In this document: positions 8,104 through 16,844 of the stretch, one piece after another | Layout of the letters: the number at the start of each line of letters is the position of its first letter | How positions within the stretch are numbered: the first letter of the stretch is position 1 | DNA from: Fidelibacterota bacterium | GTDB taxonomy: Bacteria > Fidelibacterota > Marinisomatia > Marinisomatales > TCS55 | Direction of reading: 5' to 3' | Assembly (NCBI GenBank): GCA_018674655.1 | Contig: JABGZQ010000038.1 | Coordinates: 1 to 33,535, forward strand | DNA length: 33,535 nucleotides | Translations under genes and position numbers: made by a program | The notes under the pieces: model-generated | Seen by the model: the letters and a program-made list of their open reading frames with translations, nothing else | Databases searched by the model: none | Told to the model about the DNA's origin: nothing

Positions 8104-9599
8104 TTAAAAATATTTTAGACCGTTCCCCATATCAATTGGCGATCATTTCTGGCACCCTCATTGGGTGTGCCTATCCACCAATTCCAGGATTTACGGCTTG
8201 GTTTGGGTTTGTTCCTCTGATTCATATTTGGCAAACACAATCACCAAAGGAATCGGCAAGATGGTCATTCTTTGCTGCCGTTATTGCAAATTTGTTATCG
8301 CTTTACTGGATTGGCTTGAACTCCGGTGCCAGTATTCCAATTGTATTACTATCCATGATTTCGGCCATTTTATACCTGGGCATATTTTGGGGAATTTTGG
8401 GTTGGGTGGTTGCCTGGGTTGAGAAAAAGACGTCCAACAGTTTGAGTTTATTGCCCTTTTTATGGGTCACAATGGAATGGATTCGTAGTTTTGGCGCTTT
8501 GGGATTCCCCTGGGCTAATTTGGCCACAACCCAAACTGTTTTCTTACCTGTGGTACAAATGGTTGAGTTCACAGGGACAGAAGGTGTGGGTTTTTGGATC
8601 CTCTTGATCAATGTTGTTTTATATGCGACGATATGTAGAGACGGGACTAAGCGCAATGCACTTATTATCTTTGGAATCATATTCCTTTTGCCATGGATTT
8701 ATGGGAGTTTTCGTATTGCCAAATTTGAATTTGACGAGAATCAACCTTATCGATCTGTTGCGGCCATTCAGCCAAATGTAAATCCAAATCAAAAATGGGA
8801 CGCATCATATCGCTCTCAACTATTTGAGTTGATGGATTCACTGCATACTGAAGCATTGACCATGGCGCCGGACTTAGTCGTATGGCCGGAAGCAGCTTTA
8901 CCGGTTTATATGCGTGTTTCATCTAAAAGGCGCGTGTACGAGAGGCAAGTAATTGAGACAGGGATTCCATTATTAATGGGGACCGCAGATTATCGAAGAG
9001 ATTCTACTGGGCGAAACGTGTATAATGGTTCGATTTATTTAGGGGTAAACGGTAATAAAATGTACCATAAAAAGTATTTGGTTCCATTTGCAGAAACCAT
9101 ACCGCTGTCCCAACAATTCCCCATCTTAAAAAAATTAAATTTTGGTCAAGCCAATTTTACCGCTGGGACTGAGTTCACCACGTTTCCATTAGACTCCATT
9201 CATTTTAGTAATATGATTTGTTATGAATCGAGCCATCCCAGTGTCGCGAGAGGATTTGTACAAAATGGCGCCCAATTTTTGACTATTGAAGCCAATGATG
9301 CATGGCTCCAAAATTCATCAGGCGTGAGACAGCATTTTGAATTGGCGAGGCTTCGTGCCATTGAGTTAAGAACTGGAATTGTTCGAAGTGCGAATACAGG
9401 CATATCTGGTATCATTTATCCTTCAGGAAAAGTAACTCAAAAAGCAAATTATGGAGAGAAAATTGTATTCATGGGTAAAGTCCCTATTCGGCAAAGATTG
9501 TCAATTTTTGCAAAATATGGAAGTGTTTTCGCACATATGTGTTTTATTTTAACTTTAATACAAATGATATGGTTTATTCGACGATCAAACCCATCTTAA
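8100..9599 (+). CDS. lnt: Apolipoprotein N-acyltransferase
   Basis: Inner-membrane enzyme that adds the third acyl chain to lipoproteins, 499 aa. Around six membrane segments occupy residues 10-205, followed by a periplasmic nitrilase-like domain. The catalytic triad is visible: Glu264 (WPEAALP), Lys324 (KKYLVPFAE) and Cys374 (MICYESSHP). A final membrane helix lies near 475-495. Presence of lnt indicates triacylated lipoproteins and an outer membrane, in line with lipoproteins encoded elsewhere in the window. Overlaps ruvX upstream and the DUF5683 gene downstream. Confidence 0.95.
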   Translation: MIKNILDRSPYQLAIISGTLIGCAYPPIPGFTAWFGFVPLIHIWQTQSPKESARWSFFAAVIANLLSLYWIGLNSGASIPIVLLSMISAILYLGIFWGILGWVVAWVEKKTSNSLSLLPFLWVTMEWIRSFGALGFPWANLATTQTVFLPVVQMVEFTGTEGVGFWILLINVVLYATICRDGTKRNALIIFGIIFLLPWIYGSFRIAKFEFDENQPYRSVAAIQPNVNPNQKWDASYRSQLFELMDSLHTEALTMAPDLVVWPEAALPVYMRVSSKRRVYERQVIETGIPLLMGTADYRRDSTGRNVYNGSIYLGVNGNKMYHKKYLVPFAETIPLSQQFPILKKLNFGQANFTAGTEFTTFPLDSIHFSNMICYESSHPSVARGFVQNGAQFLTIEANDAWLQNSSGVRQHFELARLRAIELRTGIVRSANTGISGIIYPSGKVTQKANYGEKIVFMGKVPIRQRLSIFAKYGSVFAHMCFILTLIQMIWFIRRSNPS

Positions 9600-10204
9600 T
9601 CAGTTTGATTCTTTTCTCCGGTTTCTCTTTGGGGCAGGAAAAACCCAAAAAGAATCTGAATCCCGTTTTACAATCGGCGCTCTTGCCGGGTTGGGGACAA
9701 AAATCGCTCAATTATTCTGATCGAAGTCGGGTATTTACCTATGTGGAATCCGGATTGGTTCTTTCTATTATTGGATCCACCACTTACGCCAACATTTTAA
9801 AAAAGAATTACATCGCGTATGCGGTGGCGCATGCGGCAGTATCTTCTTCAGGAAAAAGCCACAAATACTGGGTTGATATTGGAAATTTCTCAACGATTGA
9901 AGACTATAATGATGAACATTTGCGCAATCGAGAAATGGATGATATTTATGAAGTTAGTCCGCAGTGGGGATGGGTATGGGATAGTGATTCACACCGGGAT
10001 TTCTTTGAACAAAAACGTATTTTGAGTGATCAAATGAAACAAGTAGCATCCTTTGGTGTTGGTGCAATGATATTAAACCATATGGTATCTGCCATTGATG
10101 CATTATATCTCAAACGAATTGGACGTGAAAAATCGCTTTCTGTCTTACCCTGGGTGCCGGAAGAATCGTTAGGTTTCGGTTATACATTAACCGTCCATTT
10201 TTAA
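9569..10204 (+). CDS. DUF5683 domain protein, exported
   Basis: The protein is 211 aa from ATG 9569, which gives a clean signal peptide (MVYSTIKPILISLILFSGFS, cut near LGQ). An upstream start at 9539 would merely lengthen the overlap with lnt (31 bases with the chosen start). The segment NPVLQSALLPGWGQ is the hallmark of DUF5683, a family of envelope proteins frequent in Bacteroidota and relatives, usually with function unknown. The rest contains a hydrophobic helix (LVLSIIGSTTYANIL), an acidic/aromatic middle (WGWVWDSDSH) and a second hydrophobic stretch near residues 165-185. Function not known; genomic position between lnt and ecfT is envelope-related at most. Confidence 0.72.
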   Translation: MVYSTIKPILISLILFSGFSLGQEKPKKNLNPVLQSALLPGWGQKSLNYSDRSRVFTYVESGLVLSIIGSTTYANILKKNYIAYAVAHAAVSSSGKSHKYWVDIGNFSTIEDYNDEHLRNREMDDIYEVSPQWGWVWDSDSHRDFFEQKRILSDQMKQVASFGVGAMILNHMVSAIDALYLKRIGREKSLSVLPWVPEESLGFGYTLTVHF

Positions 10205-10210
10205 ATAATT

Positions 10211-10936
10211 ATGTTTAAACATCCATTGGCTAATTTATGGTTTTTTCTGGGCTTTTCGTTTTCGTTGCTCACGTCTAATACTATAGAAAAATGGATCATG
10301 AATTGTTTGCTATTCATTATCATCGCATGGATGAATAAAGAACATATTCGTCAGGTAATTTTTCGATTAAAACCATTCATTTTCTATTTCCCAATAATGT
10401 TGATTTTATATTCTCTATTTTCATTATTACTAACAGATAACGCGACAAATATCATATTGAATGAAGCCATGGTGGGATTTTTTAAATTAATTCTCATGGT
10501 GGGCGCCATGATGTTCTTTTTTGAATCGACACCCAGCCAAGATATTGTCATTCTCTCCAGGAGTTTATGGGCAAAATTGGATAAGCCCTGGAAAGGCATG
10601 GAAGATTTCTTTTTGTTTTTGGGTATGACGTTGCGATTCTATCCCACATTTCAGTCAAATTGGCAATCCGTAAGGTCTTGTCGAAAAGCCCTGGGGCTGG
10701 AATCGGATTATACTTATTGGAAACGCATTAACACTGCGGCAAAAGAAATGCCAGGATTGCTCATTCATCAACTGCGACGGGCCGATGATGTAGCCATGGC
10801 CATGAAACTACGTGGATACGGTAAGCAATATCCAAGAGGTGTGACTTATCCCATTCTTTTTAAAGGGCCCCATTTGTTTCAAATATTCGCTATTACATTA
10901 TTTTTCTGGGGGATCCATACCTTTGCCGCGATTTAA
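10211..10936 (+). CDS. EcfT-like energy-coupling transmembrane protein
   Basis: Integral membrane protein of 241 aa with about five hydrophobic segments (roughly 8-40, 55-75, 85-105, 132-145, 218-238). The cytoplasmic signature of EcfT/CbiQ coupling subunits is present: SCRKALG near 156 and RRADDVAMAMKLRGYG at 189-204, the paired coupling-helix motifs that contact the ATPases. Such proteins link EcfA ATPases to vitamin or metal-binding S components. No EcfA or S component is encoded nearby, so it would work with subunits encoded elsewhere, or be a divergent homologue. The end overlaps truA by 14 bases. Confidence 0.75.
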   Translation: MFKHPLANLWFFLGFSFSLLTSNTIEKWIMNCLLFIIIAWMNKEHIRQVIFRLKPFIFYFPIMLILYSLFSLLLTDNATNIILNEAMVGFFKLILMVGAMMFFFESTPSQDIVILSRSLWAKLDKPWKGMEDFFLFLGMTLRFYPTFQSNWQSVRSCRKALGLESDYTYWKRINTAAKEMPGLLIHQLRRADDVAMAMKLRGYGKQYPRGVTYPILFKGPHLFQIFAITLFFWGIHTFAAI

Positions 10937-11654
10937 AATTACCATTCAATATGACGGGACAGGATTTCGAGGCTGGCAGTTGCAAAAAGATGAACGAACG
11001 ATTCAAGGAGAGATTGAGGATGCACTTCAGATTTTAAATCATAAAACCTCAATTCGTATTCATGGGGCTGGACGAACAGATACAGGTGTTCATGCCACGG
11101 GTCAGGTGGCCCATTTTGATTTTAATACGGATATGGATTCATGTGCGCTTAAGGATGCCCTTAATGGCAATTTAGCCCGGGATGTAAGGGTAATTGCATG
11201 TAAAATTGTTTCGCCGGAATTTCATGCGAGATTTTCCGCTGTCCGGCGCTATTACAACTATCGTACCCGAACCAATACCTTTTTGCTTGATCGAAATTAT
11301 ACTTGGCCTGTGGGTTCTATTGATTTAGACACATTAAACGAAGCAGCAAGTATCATTGGTGGCAATCATGATTTCACCGCATTCAGTCGACATACCGAAG
11401 ATTTAGAACATCGTCGGTGTATTATTTATGATTCCGTATGGAAAGAGAAGGGTGCCGTAGTAAATTATCAAGTTTCGGGGAATCGGTTTTTACATCATAT
11501 GGTTCGCTATTTGGTGGGGACCATGATAGAGATATCCCGTGGAAAATATGAAATGGCACAGTTTAAACAACTCATAAACGAACCAGTCGAAAATGTAAAT
11601 ATTTATAAGGCGCCACCTCAGGGTCTTGTATTAACGCAAGTTGATTATGATTAA
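10923..11654 (+). CDS. truA: tRNA pseudouridine(38-40) synthase
   Basis: Converts uridines 38-40 of tRNA anticodon arms to pseudouridine. Start is TTG at 10923 (MPRFKITIQYDGTGFRGWQ), supported by GGGGGA about nine bases upstream and by the family N-terminus beginning there. The catalytic Asp53 is in GAGRTDTGVHA. Other family segments: ARFSAVRRYYNYR, GNHDFTAFSR and the C-terminal GNRFLHHMVRYLVGTMIE. Length 243 is typical. It overlaps both ecfT (14 bases) and the protease gene (8 bases), so coupling is likely. Confidence 0.95.
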   Translation: MPRFKITIQYDGTGFRGWQLQKDERTIQGEIEDALQILNHKTSIRIHGAGRTDTGVHATGQVAHFDFNTDMDSCALKDALNGNLARDVRVIACKIVSPEFHARFSAVRRYYNYRTRTNTFLLDRNYTWPVGSIDLDTLNEAASIIGGNHDFTAFSRHTEDLEHRRCIIYDSVWKEKGAVVNYQVSGNRFLHHMVRYLVGTMIEISRGKYEMAQFKQLINEPVENVNIYKAPPQGLVLTQVDYD

Positions 11655-12750
11655 TAAAAAACACGACATCATTGCATTAATTTTTCTTATGTTTGGTTGG
11701 GTTGAGGGTCAATCTTCCATCAACCAAAATCGGGAAAATGCTATTACCAATGCCATTAAAATGGCCAGTCCAGCTGTGGCAAGTATTAATGTAACCCAAG
11801 TGCGCAATTATAGTTTGAATCCTTTTCAGCGTGATCCATGGTTTGAGTATTTTTTTCCACCCCAAGTACGTCAGAGAGAAGTCAAAGGCTCCGGATCTGG
11901 TGTGGTGATTAGTCCGAATGGTTATGTGTTAACCAATAACCATGTTGTGGAGAACGCAACAAAAATAATCGTGAAACTTCCAGGTGGCGATGAATTCGAT
12001 GCAGAAGTTGTTGGGGTGGATATGATTACTGATTTGGCATTGTTAAAGTTAGAGGGATCTGATTTTCCATTCGTAAACATGGGAAATTCTGACGAACTCA
12101 TTATTGGGGAATGGGCCATTGCATTGGGAAATCCCTTTGGTTTATTTGATGTCAACCAACAACCAACGGCTACAGTGGGTATTATTAGCGGTAAGGACCT
12201 CGATTTTGGGTTACAAAGTGGGAAAGTGTTTCAAGATATGATACAGACAGATGCGGCCATTAATCCCGGAAATAGCGGCGGCCCATTGGTGAATGCCCAT
12301 GGTGAACTCATTGGAATTAATACGTTTATATTTACAGGATCCAATGTGGGGCAAGGATCCATAGGGATTGGGTTTGCCATTCCCATAAATCGCGCTCGAC
12401 GAATCGCAGAAGAATTGAAAACAAAGGGACATATTGAACGAGATTTTTCAACAGGATTAAGGGCCCAACCCTTAAACCGGAAGACCGCATTATATTTAGA
12501 TATCCCCATCACAGAAGGCGTGATCGTTACCGATATCATGAAAGACAGTCCTGCGGAAAAAGCGCAATTGGAATATGGAGATGTGATTATTGCTGTTGAG
12601 AATGAGAAAGTATTGAGCCTGGAAGATATATTAGACATTGTTGAAATTAATGATTTGAGACCGGGAGATAAGATCAAACTCCGAATTTGGCGAGATGGCA
12701 GGTTCTTCAATAGAACATTGAAATTAGGAAAACTAAAAGATGCTCGCTAA
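11647..12750 (+). CDS. HtrA/DegP-like periplasmic serine protease with one PDZ domain
   Basis: Envelope quality-control protease of 367 aa. The start is ATG 11647 (a TTG six bases upstream is also in frame); it gives a short signal peptide ending near EGQ (residue 22). The trypsin-like domain carries the triad His99 (TNNHVV), Asp129 (ITDLALL) and Ser210 (GNSGGP). One PDZ domain follows (about 265-360: GVIVTDIMKDSPAEKAQLEYGDVII). The single PDZ makes it DegS/HhoA-like rather than DegP-like with two PDZs. The region after residue 57 (PFQRDPWFEYFF) corresponds to the LA loop of DegP-type proteases. Overlaps truA by 8 and psd by 11 bases. Confidence 0.93.
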   Translation: MINKKHDIIALIFLMFGWVEGQSSINQNRENAITNAIKMASPAVASINVTQVRNYSLNPFQRDPWFEYFFPPQVRQREVKGSGSGVVISPNGYVLTNNHVVENATKIIVKLPGGDEFDAEVVGVDMITDLALLKLEGSDFPFVNMGNSDELIIGEWAIALGNPFGLFDVNQQPTATVGIISGKDLDFGLQSGKVFQDMIQTDAAINPGNSGGPLVNAHGELIGINTFIFTGSNVGQGSIGIGFAIPINRARRIAEELKTKGHIERDFSTGLRAQPLNRKTALYLDIPITEGVIVTDIMKDSPAEKAQLEYGDVIIAVENEKVLSLEDILDIVEINDLRPGDKIKLRIWRDGRFFNRTLKLGKLKDAR

Positions 12751-13381
12751 AGAAGGTAGAGTCATATTAATTCCCCTTTTTTTTATTACATTTGTCATCG
12801 GGATAATTGCCCATGCATGGGATAGTACATCTCTATCCATTTTGTATGGCATTCTTGGATTATTCTTTCTTTTTTCGCTTAATTTTTTTAGAGATCCCCG
12901 GCGCGTCATCCCCATGGATGAAAAACTAATCATTTCTCCCGCTGATGGGAAAGTGGTTAAGGTCGAAGACACCCATGATCCAGATGTGGATGGTTCTGCA
13001 AAATTGGTATCCATTTTCCTGAATGTGTTTAATGTACATGCGAATCGTGTCCCCATTGAGGGAACTGTGGAATCAGTGGAGCGAAAATCCGGAAAATTCT
13101 TAGCTGCATTTGATCATAAAGCATCGGATGAAAATGAGCAGATTGTTACGGTTTTATCTCATGATTCTGGGAAATATAAAATTAAGCAAATAGCTGGTTT
13201 GATTGCCCGAAGAATATTATGTTATGCCGAAGTCGGCGCCAAAATGCATAAGGGGGGTCGGCTTGGGTTTATCCGCTTTGGCAGTCGAACCGATTTAACC
13301 ATGCCAGCTCATGTGACAGTTGCGGTCAAAGTAGGAGACAAAGTTGTTGGCGGAGAAACTATAATTGGCAGAATAAAATGA
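12740..13381 (+). CDS. psd: Phosphatidylserine decarboxylase (short PSD-A type)
   Basis: Membrane enzyme converting phosphatidylserine to phosphatidylethanolamine. The 213-aa protein has two N-terminal hydrophobic segments (8-25, 32-48), then the PSD core with SPADGKV (66-72), NVFNVHANRVP and the self-cleavage site Gly181-Ser182 (RFGSRTDL). Cleavage at Ser would create the pyruvoyl group. The Gly-Ser form without the LGST context is normal for the short bacterial group. It is joined to pssA by an ATGA overlap, so the two consecutive steps of phosphatidylethanolamine synthesis are coupled. Confidence 0.95.
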   Translation: MLAKEGRVILIPLFFITFVIGIIAHAWDSTSLSILYGILGLFFLFSLNFFRDPRRVIPMDEKLIISPADGKVVKVEDTHDPDVDGSAKLVSIFLNVFNVHANRVPIEGTVESVERKSGKFLAAFDHKASDENEQIVTVLSHDSGKYKIKQIAGLIARRILCYAEVGAKMHKGGRLGFIRFGSRTDLTMPAHVTVAVKVGDKVVGGETIIGRIK

Positions 13382-14151
13382 GAAGAAAAAGAATGAAAAA
13401 AACCAGACGATTGCATCGTTCATTTATCCCAAATGTGGCAACCGTATTCAATATGTTTTTGGGGTTTTTGGCCATTACATTGATATTGAATGGTGAACCG
13501 ATCAAAGCTGGTTGGGTCATGATGGTGGGGGTATTATTTGATGTTATCGATGGTAAATTGGCACGTTTATTGGGCTTAACCTCTCGATTTGGTACAGAGT
13601 TTGATTCCCTGGCAGATACGATTTCATTTTGTGCCGTTCCGTCGATATTGATATATAGTATATATGTAGAGGGATTACCCAATTTATTGGGTGCCGTCAT
13701 TAGTTTTATGCCTTTACTCTTTGGCACCATTCGCTTGGCCAAATTCAACATTGATACGGGGGATAGTCCCAAACCATATTTTATGGGATTAACGACACCA
13801 TTGGCTGCGATTACGATCATTAGCTTTATGCTCTATAACTACCAAATGTATGGCGATATGGGTGACCCGCGGTTGGCATTGGTTTTGGTGGCTATTTTGA
13901 GTTTTTTAATGGTGAGCCCTGTTCGATTTTCAAAGTTTCCGCTTTTGAGCTTCAAAAAGGGAAGATCCAATAATATGCAGTTGGCTGGATTAATTATTAT
14001 TCTGCTCAGTATTATTTTCTTCAGAGGGTTGGTCTTATTTCCCTTAATGGCCGTTTATATTTTTTGGTCGATTACGCAATGGATGTTGGATCACGATCGT
14101 TTTGAGGAAACGGCAGAACCCAAACCCGACCAAAAGGATTATAATGAGTAA
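13378..14151 (+). CDS. pssA: CDP-diacylglycerol-serine O-phosphatidyltransferase
   Basis: Makes phosphatidylserine from CDP-diacylglycerol and serine. The CDP-alcohol phosphatidyltransferase signature DGX2ARX8GX3DX3D is complete: Asp58, Gly59, Ala62, Arg63, Gly72, Asp76, Asp80. About seven membrane segments fill the 257 residues; N- and C-termini are charged. Type II PssA by its N-terminus (RSFIPNVATVFNMFLGF). Overlaps psd by four bases and the DUF4321 gene by eight. Together with psd it gives a phosphatidylethanolamine membrane. Confidence 0.95.
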   Translation: MRRKRMKKTRRLHRSFIPNVATVFNMFLGFLAITLILNGEPIKAGWVMMVGVLFDVIDGKLARLLGLTSRFGTEFDSLADTISFCAVPSILIYSIYVEGLPNLLGAVISFMPLLFGTIRLAKFNIDTGDSPKPYFMGLTTPLAAITIISFMLYNYQMYGDMGDPRLALVLVAILSFLMVSPVRFSKFPLLSFKKGRSNNMQLAGLIIILLSIIFFRGLVLFPLMAVYIFWSITQWMLDHDRFEETAEPKPDQKDYNE

Positions 14152-14431
14152 ACGTGATATCAGTGTTATTTTAATAGTTATATTTTTTGGCACCTTATTG
14201 GGAACCTTGCTGGGAGAATTCTTAGCGTGGGTGTTGCCCGATAGTGTTGTGCGGGAGTTTTTTCTAAAAAGTGTGGAATTCAACCTGGCAGGGTTAGTCG
14301 GTAATGAAACCGGGGTGTTGGTTATAGACCTTATCATGTTTACCCTCAAATTTGGGTTAACGTTGACGTTTAATTTTACCAGTATTATTGGTTTTGTGGT
14401 TGCATATTATTTTCTAAGGTATTTCCGCTAA
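14144..14431 (+). CDS. DUF4321 family small membrane protein
   Basis: The 95-residue protein starts at ATG 14144, overlapping the end of pssA by eight bases. An earlier in-frame start at 14102 would bury 14 more residues inside pssA and spoil the N-terminus. Two hydrophobic helices: residues about 6-28 (VILIVIFFGTLLGTLLGEFL) and 70-92. The pattern GTLLGEFLAWVLPDSVVREFF and the ending FNFTSIIGFVVAYYFLRYFR fit DUF4321, a membrane protein of unknown function found often near division or Tat genes. It closes the long forward run. Confidence 0.7.
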   Translation: MSKRDISVILIVIFFGTLLGTLLGEFLAWVLPDSVVREFFLKSVEFNLAGLVGNETGVLVIDLIMFTLKFGLTLTFNFTSIIGFVVAYYFLRYFR

Positions 14432-14482
14432 GCATTCTAAATTTGGATCAATTAATTCGACACTTATTGCGGAGGAAACATT

Positions 14483-14716
14483 ATGTTAAATACTGAAATT
14501 GTTATGGCCGGTATGCCGGGTGGATGGGAAATGGTTGTCATCGCCTTGGTGATTCTATTGCTATTTGGTGCAAAAAAGCTCCCGGAACTTGCCAAAGGGT
14601 TAGGGCAGGGTATCCGAGAATTTAAGGGTGCTGTTGACGGGGTAAAGGATGAGATGAAAGATGCTCAGGATACAATAGAATCCGAAAACGAACCATCGGA
14701 TAAAGACCCCAGTTAA
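14483..14716 (+). CDS. tatA: Sec-independent translocase subunit TatA/TatE
   Basis: Twin-arginine translocation pore subunit, 77 aa. A strong ribosome site (GCGGAGGAAACATT) precedes ATG 14483. A single N-terminal helix (GWEMVVIALVILLLFG, 14-29) is followed by the FGAKKLPELAKGLGQGIREF hinge and amphipathic helix (28-47), then an acidic tail rich in Asp/Glu. The polar Glu16 in the helix takes the place of the usual Gln/Glu. The protein is too short for TatB. TatC is not in this window. A terminator follows directly. Confidence 0.93.
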   Translation: MLNTEIVMAGMPGGWEMVVIALVILLLFGAKKLPELAKGLGQGIREFKGAVDGVKDEMKDAQDTIESENEPSDKDPS

Positions 14717-14742
14717 TCTTCACACGCGACCATTCATTATAT

Positions 14743-14767
14743 AAAGGGATCTACATGGTCCCTTTTT
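14743..14767 (+). terminator. Rho-independent terminator after tatA
   Basis: AAAGGGATC (14743-14751), loop TACAT, GGTCCCTTT (14757-14765) with a T tract continuing to 14767. Nine-pair stem with one T-G wobble. It separates the tatA transcript from the bat operon. Confidence 0.8.
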
Positions 14768-14850
14768 CGTGTCAATTAATAAAGAAAATTGAAACAAAAT
14801 TTATTATACATCGTAGGTGAAGGCATAAAGGAGCCAGCGCAAAAAAACCA

Positions 14851-15822
14851 ATGATTACTTTCGAAAATCCATGGATATTGTTTGGATTAATATCGATCCC
14901 CATTTTAATCTTATGGCAGCGAAGCGTACAGCAGAGATCTGAGGGGTCTTTTCGAATATCTGCAGCGGCACTTATCTCTCATGATATGAAGCGTCGCGGG
15001 CGCTTTAAAATGAGATTGTTACATATGCTTCAGTATACAACTGTGGCATTGATAATCATGGGATTGTCTCGGCCGAGATTACGAGATTCACTTCAGGAGA
15101 CAAAAGTGGATGTAGTTGATATTGTGTTAGTTATGGATATTAGTTCATCTATGTTGGCAACTGATTTTCAGCCAAATCGATTGGAAGCCGTCAAGAAAAC
15201 TGCAAAAGATTTTATTCATGCCCGTTCGGGAGATCGGATGGGGGTATTGGTGTTTGCCGGCGAATCATTTATTCAATGTCCGTTGACGGTGGATCAAGAT
15301 GTGGTACTATCATTGATGGATGAAATTAAGGTGGCGGAACAATCTTACGATGGTACCGCCATTGGTATGGCCATAGCCAATGCCACCAATCGACTCCGCC
15401 ATAGTGATGCGAAAAGTAAGGTCATGATTTTATTGTCAGACGGAAGTAATAATGCGGGAGAACTGGATCCCCTAACATCGGCAGATTTGGCTGCAAACTT
15501 TGATATTAAAATTTATACCATTGGGGCGGGGACAAACCAGGATGTGTCGTTTATTCCGGGTCGGGGTTATATCCGGAATGAAATTGATGAAGCAACACTT
15601 AAATCCATCGCCGAACGCACAAATGGCCAATATTTCCGCGCCACCAATGCCAGCGGATTGGCACAGGTCTACCAGACTATCGATGAATTGGAACGCACCG
15701 AAATTGAAATAAAAGAATATACTCGGTACAAAGAATTATTTGGTTGGTTTTTGATTCCCGCTTTACTTGTGGGCTTGGGTGGCCAAACATTGGATCGAAC
15801 ATTTTACCGACGGCGCTTATGA
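14851..15822 (+). CDS. batA: BatA-like VWA-domain membrane protein
   Basis: First gene of a complete batABCDE set (aerotolerance operon family). 323 aa: membrane helices at about 7-22 and 57-72, a von Willebrand A domain with an intact MIDAS (Asp96, Ser98, Ser100 in DISSS; Thr169; Asp197), and a C-terminal helix near 298-315. MIDAS proteins bind a divalent metal and usually protein partners. The nearest Shine-Dalgarno (AAGGAG, 14828-14833) is unusually far (17 bases) from ATG 14851, and no alternative in-frame start exists between. The usual partners moxR and a DUF58 gene are not upstream here. ATGA overlap with batB. Confidence 0.92.
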   Translation: MITFENPWILFGLISIPILILWQRSVQQRSEGSFRISAAALISHDMKRRGRFKMRLLHMLQYTTVALIIMGLSRPRLRDSLQETKVDVVDIVLVMDISSSMLATDFQPNRLEAVKKTAKDFIHARSGDRMGVLVFAGESFIQCPLTVDQDVVLSLMDEIKVAEQSYDGTAIGMAIANATNRLRHSDAKSKVMILLSDGSNNAGELDPLTSADLAANFDIKIYTIGAGTNQDVSFIPGRGYIRNEIDEATLKSIAERTNGQYFRATNASGLAQVYQTIDELERTEIEIKEYTRYKELFGWFLIPALLVGLGGQTLDRTFYRRRL

Positions 15823-16844
15823 TTGAATTTAGATTTCCCTTCATTCTTTATCTCTATATCCCATTAATACTGTTATGGGTGGGATGGACAATACAAGGTC
15901 GAAAACGGGCCGTGCTCCCTGAGACGAATGTGCGATTGCGCGCCCGCCTGATGCAACAGTTTGACTTACATCGGGTTGCCTGGAAAAACCGTTTAATGAT
16001 GTTGGCCATGGTTATGTTGGTCTTCGCGGCTTCTGGACCACAGATCGGTATTCGATTGGCACCGGTGGACCGGAAGGGTGTAGATTTGGTTTTTGCCATT
16101 GATGTATCCACCAGTATGAATGCAGAAGATGTGAAGCCCAGTCGATTGGAAAAATCTAAATTTGAAATTTCCCAGATGATTCGTCAATTAAAGGGAGATC
16201 GTGTGGCTTTAATTGTATTTGCAGGCTCCAGCCATATGTATCTACCCCTGACAACAGATTACGAGGCAGCCCGGCTATTCTTAGACCAAATTGATACGGA
16301 TATGATTCCCACACAGGGCACCGCACTCAGTTCCGCACTCCAAACGGGCTTATCGGCTTTTACGGAAGATGATTCCAAATATAAAGTGTTGGTTATGGTG
16401 AGTGATGGAGAGGACCATGAAGGGCAGGCCATTGACCTTGCTCGAAAAGCAGCGGATAGAGGTATGATGATCCATACTGTCGGTGTGGGCACAGGCTCAG
16501 GGTCTTTGATCCCCATAAACGGAAAAAAGGGAATACGCAGTTACAAACGGGATGGGAGTGGCAAACTCATTACATCTATATTAAACGAGGGTATCCTCAG
16601 AGATATTGCCGATGCGGGTGGGGGCACCTATGTTCGATTTGATAATAAACCGGCAAACTTTCGGGCCATTATGACGGCCATCGATTCTATGGAAAAGCGG
16701 ACGCTAAAATCCCATATGTATTCAGAATATGAAGACCGGTTTCAATCCTTTGCAATCTTAAGCTTGGGGTTGATGATCGTGGGAATGCTAATGCCCACCC
16801 GAAATAAAGCACAAGAAGAATGGCAGGGACGGTTTGTTCAATAA
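15819..16844 (+). CDS. batB: BatB-like VWA-domain membrane protein
   Basis: Paralogue of BatA, 341 aa from ATG 15819 in the ATGA overlap with batA; a longer in-frame start at 15744 would lie well within batA. Helices at 7-25 and 57-72, VWA domain with MIDAS Asp95, Ser97, Ser99 (DVSTS), Thr168 and Asp196 (SDGEDH), and a C-terminal membrane segment near 318-333. BatA and BatB are thought to act together in the inner membrane facing the periplasm. The proposed role in oxidative tolerance or envelope integrity is from other species; the biochemical function is not settled. Confidence 0.92.
   Translation: MIEFRFPFILYLYIPLILLWVGWTIQGRKRAVLPETNVRLRARLMQQFDLHRVAWKNRLMMLAMVMLVFAASGPQIGIRLAPVDRKGVDLVFAIDVSTSMNAEDVKPSRLEKSKFEISQMIRQLKGDRVALIVFAGSSHMYLPLTTDYEAARLFLDQIDTDMIPTQGTALSSALQTGLSAFTEDDSKYKVLVMVSDGEDHEGQAIDLARKAADRGMMIHTVGVGTGSGSLIPINGKKGIRSYKRDGSGKLITSILNEGILRDIADAGGGTYVRFDNKPANFRAIMTAIDSMEKRTLKSHMYSEYEDRFQSFAILSLGLMIVGMLMPTRNKAQEEWQGRFVQ

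Noticed and set aside
12231-12710. 159-codon minus-strand frame opposite the HtrA gene
   Set aside because: Shadow of a strongly supported coding sequence; composition unlike a real protein. The same holds for 7093-7572 opposite rel.
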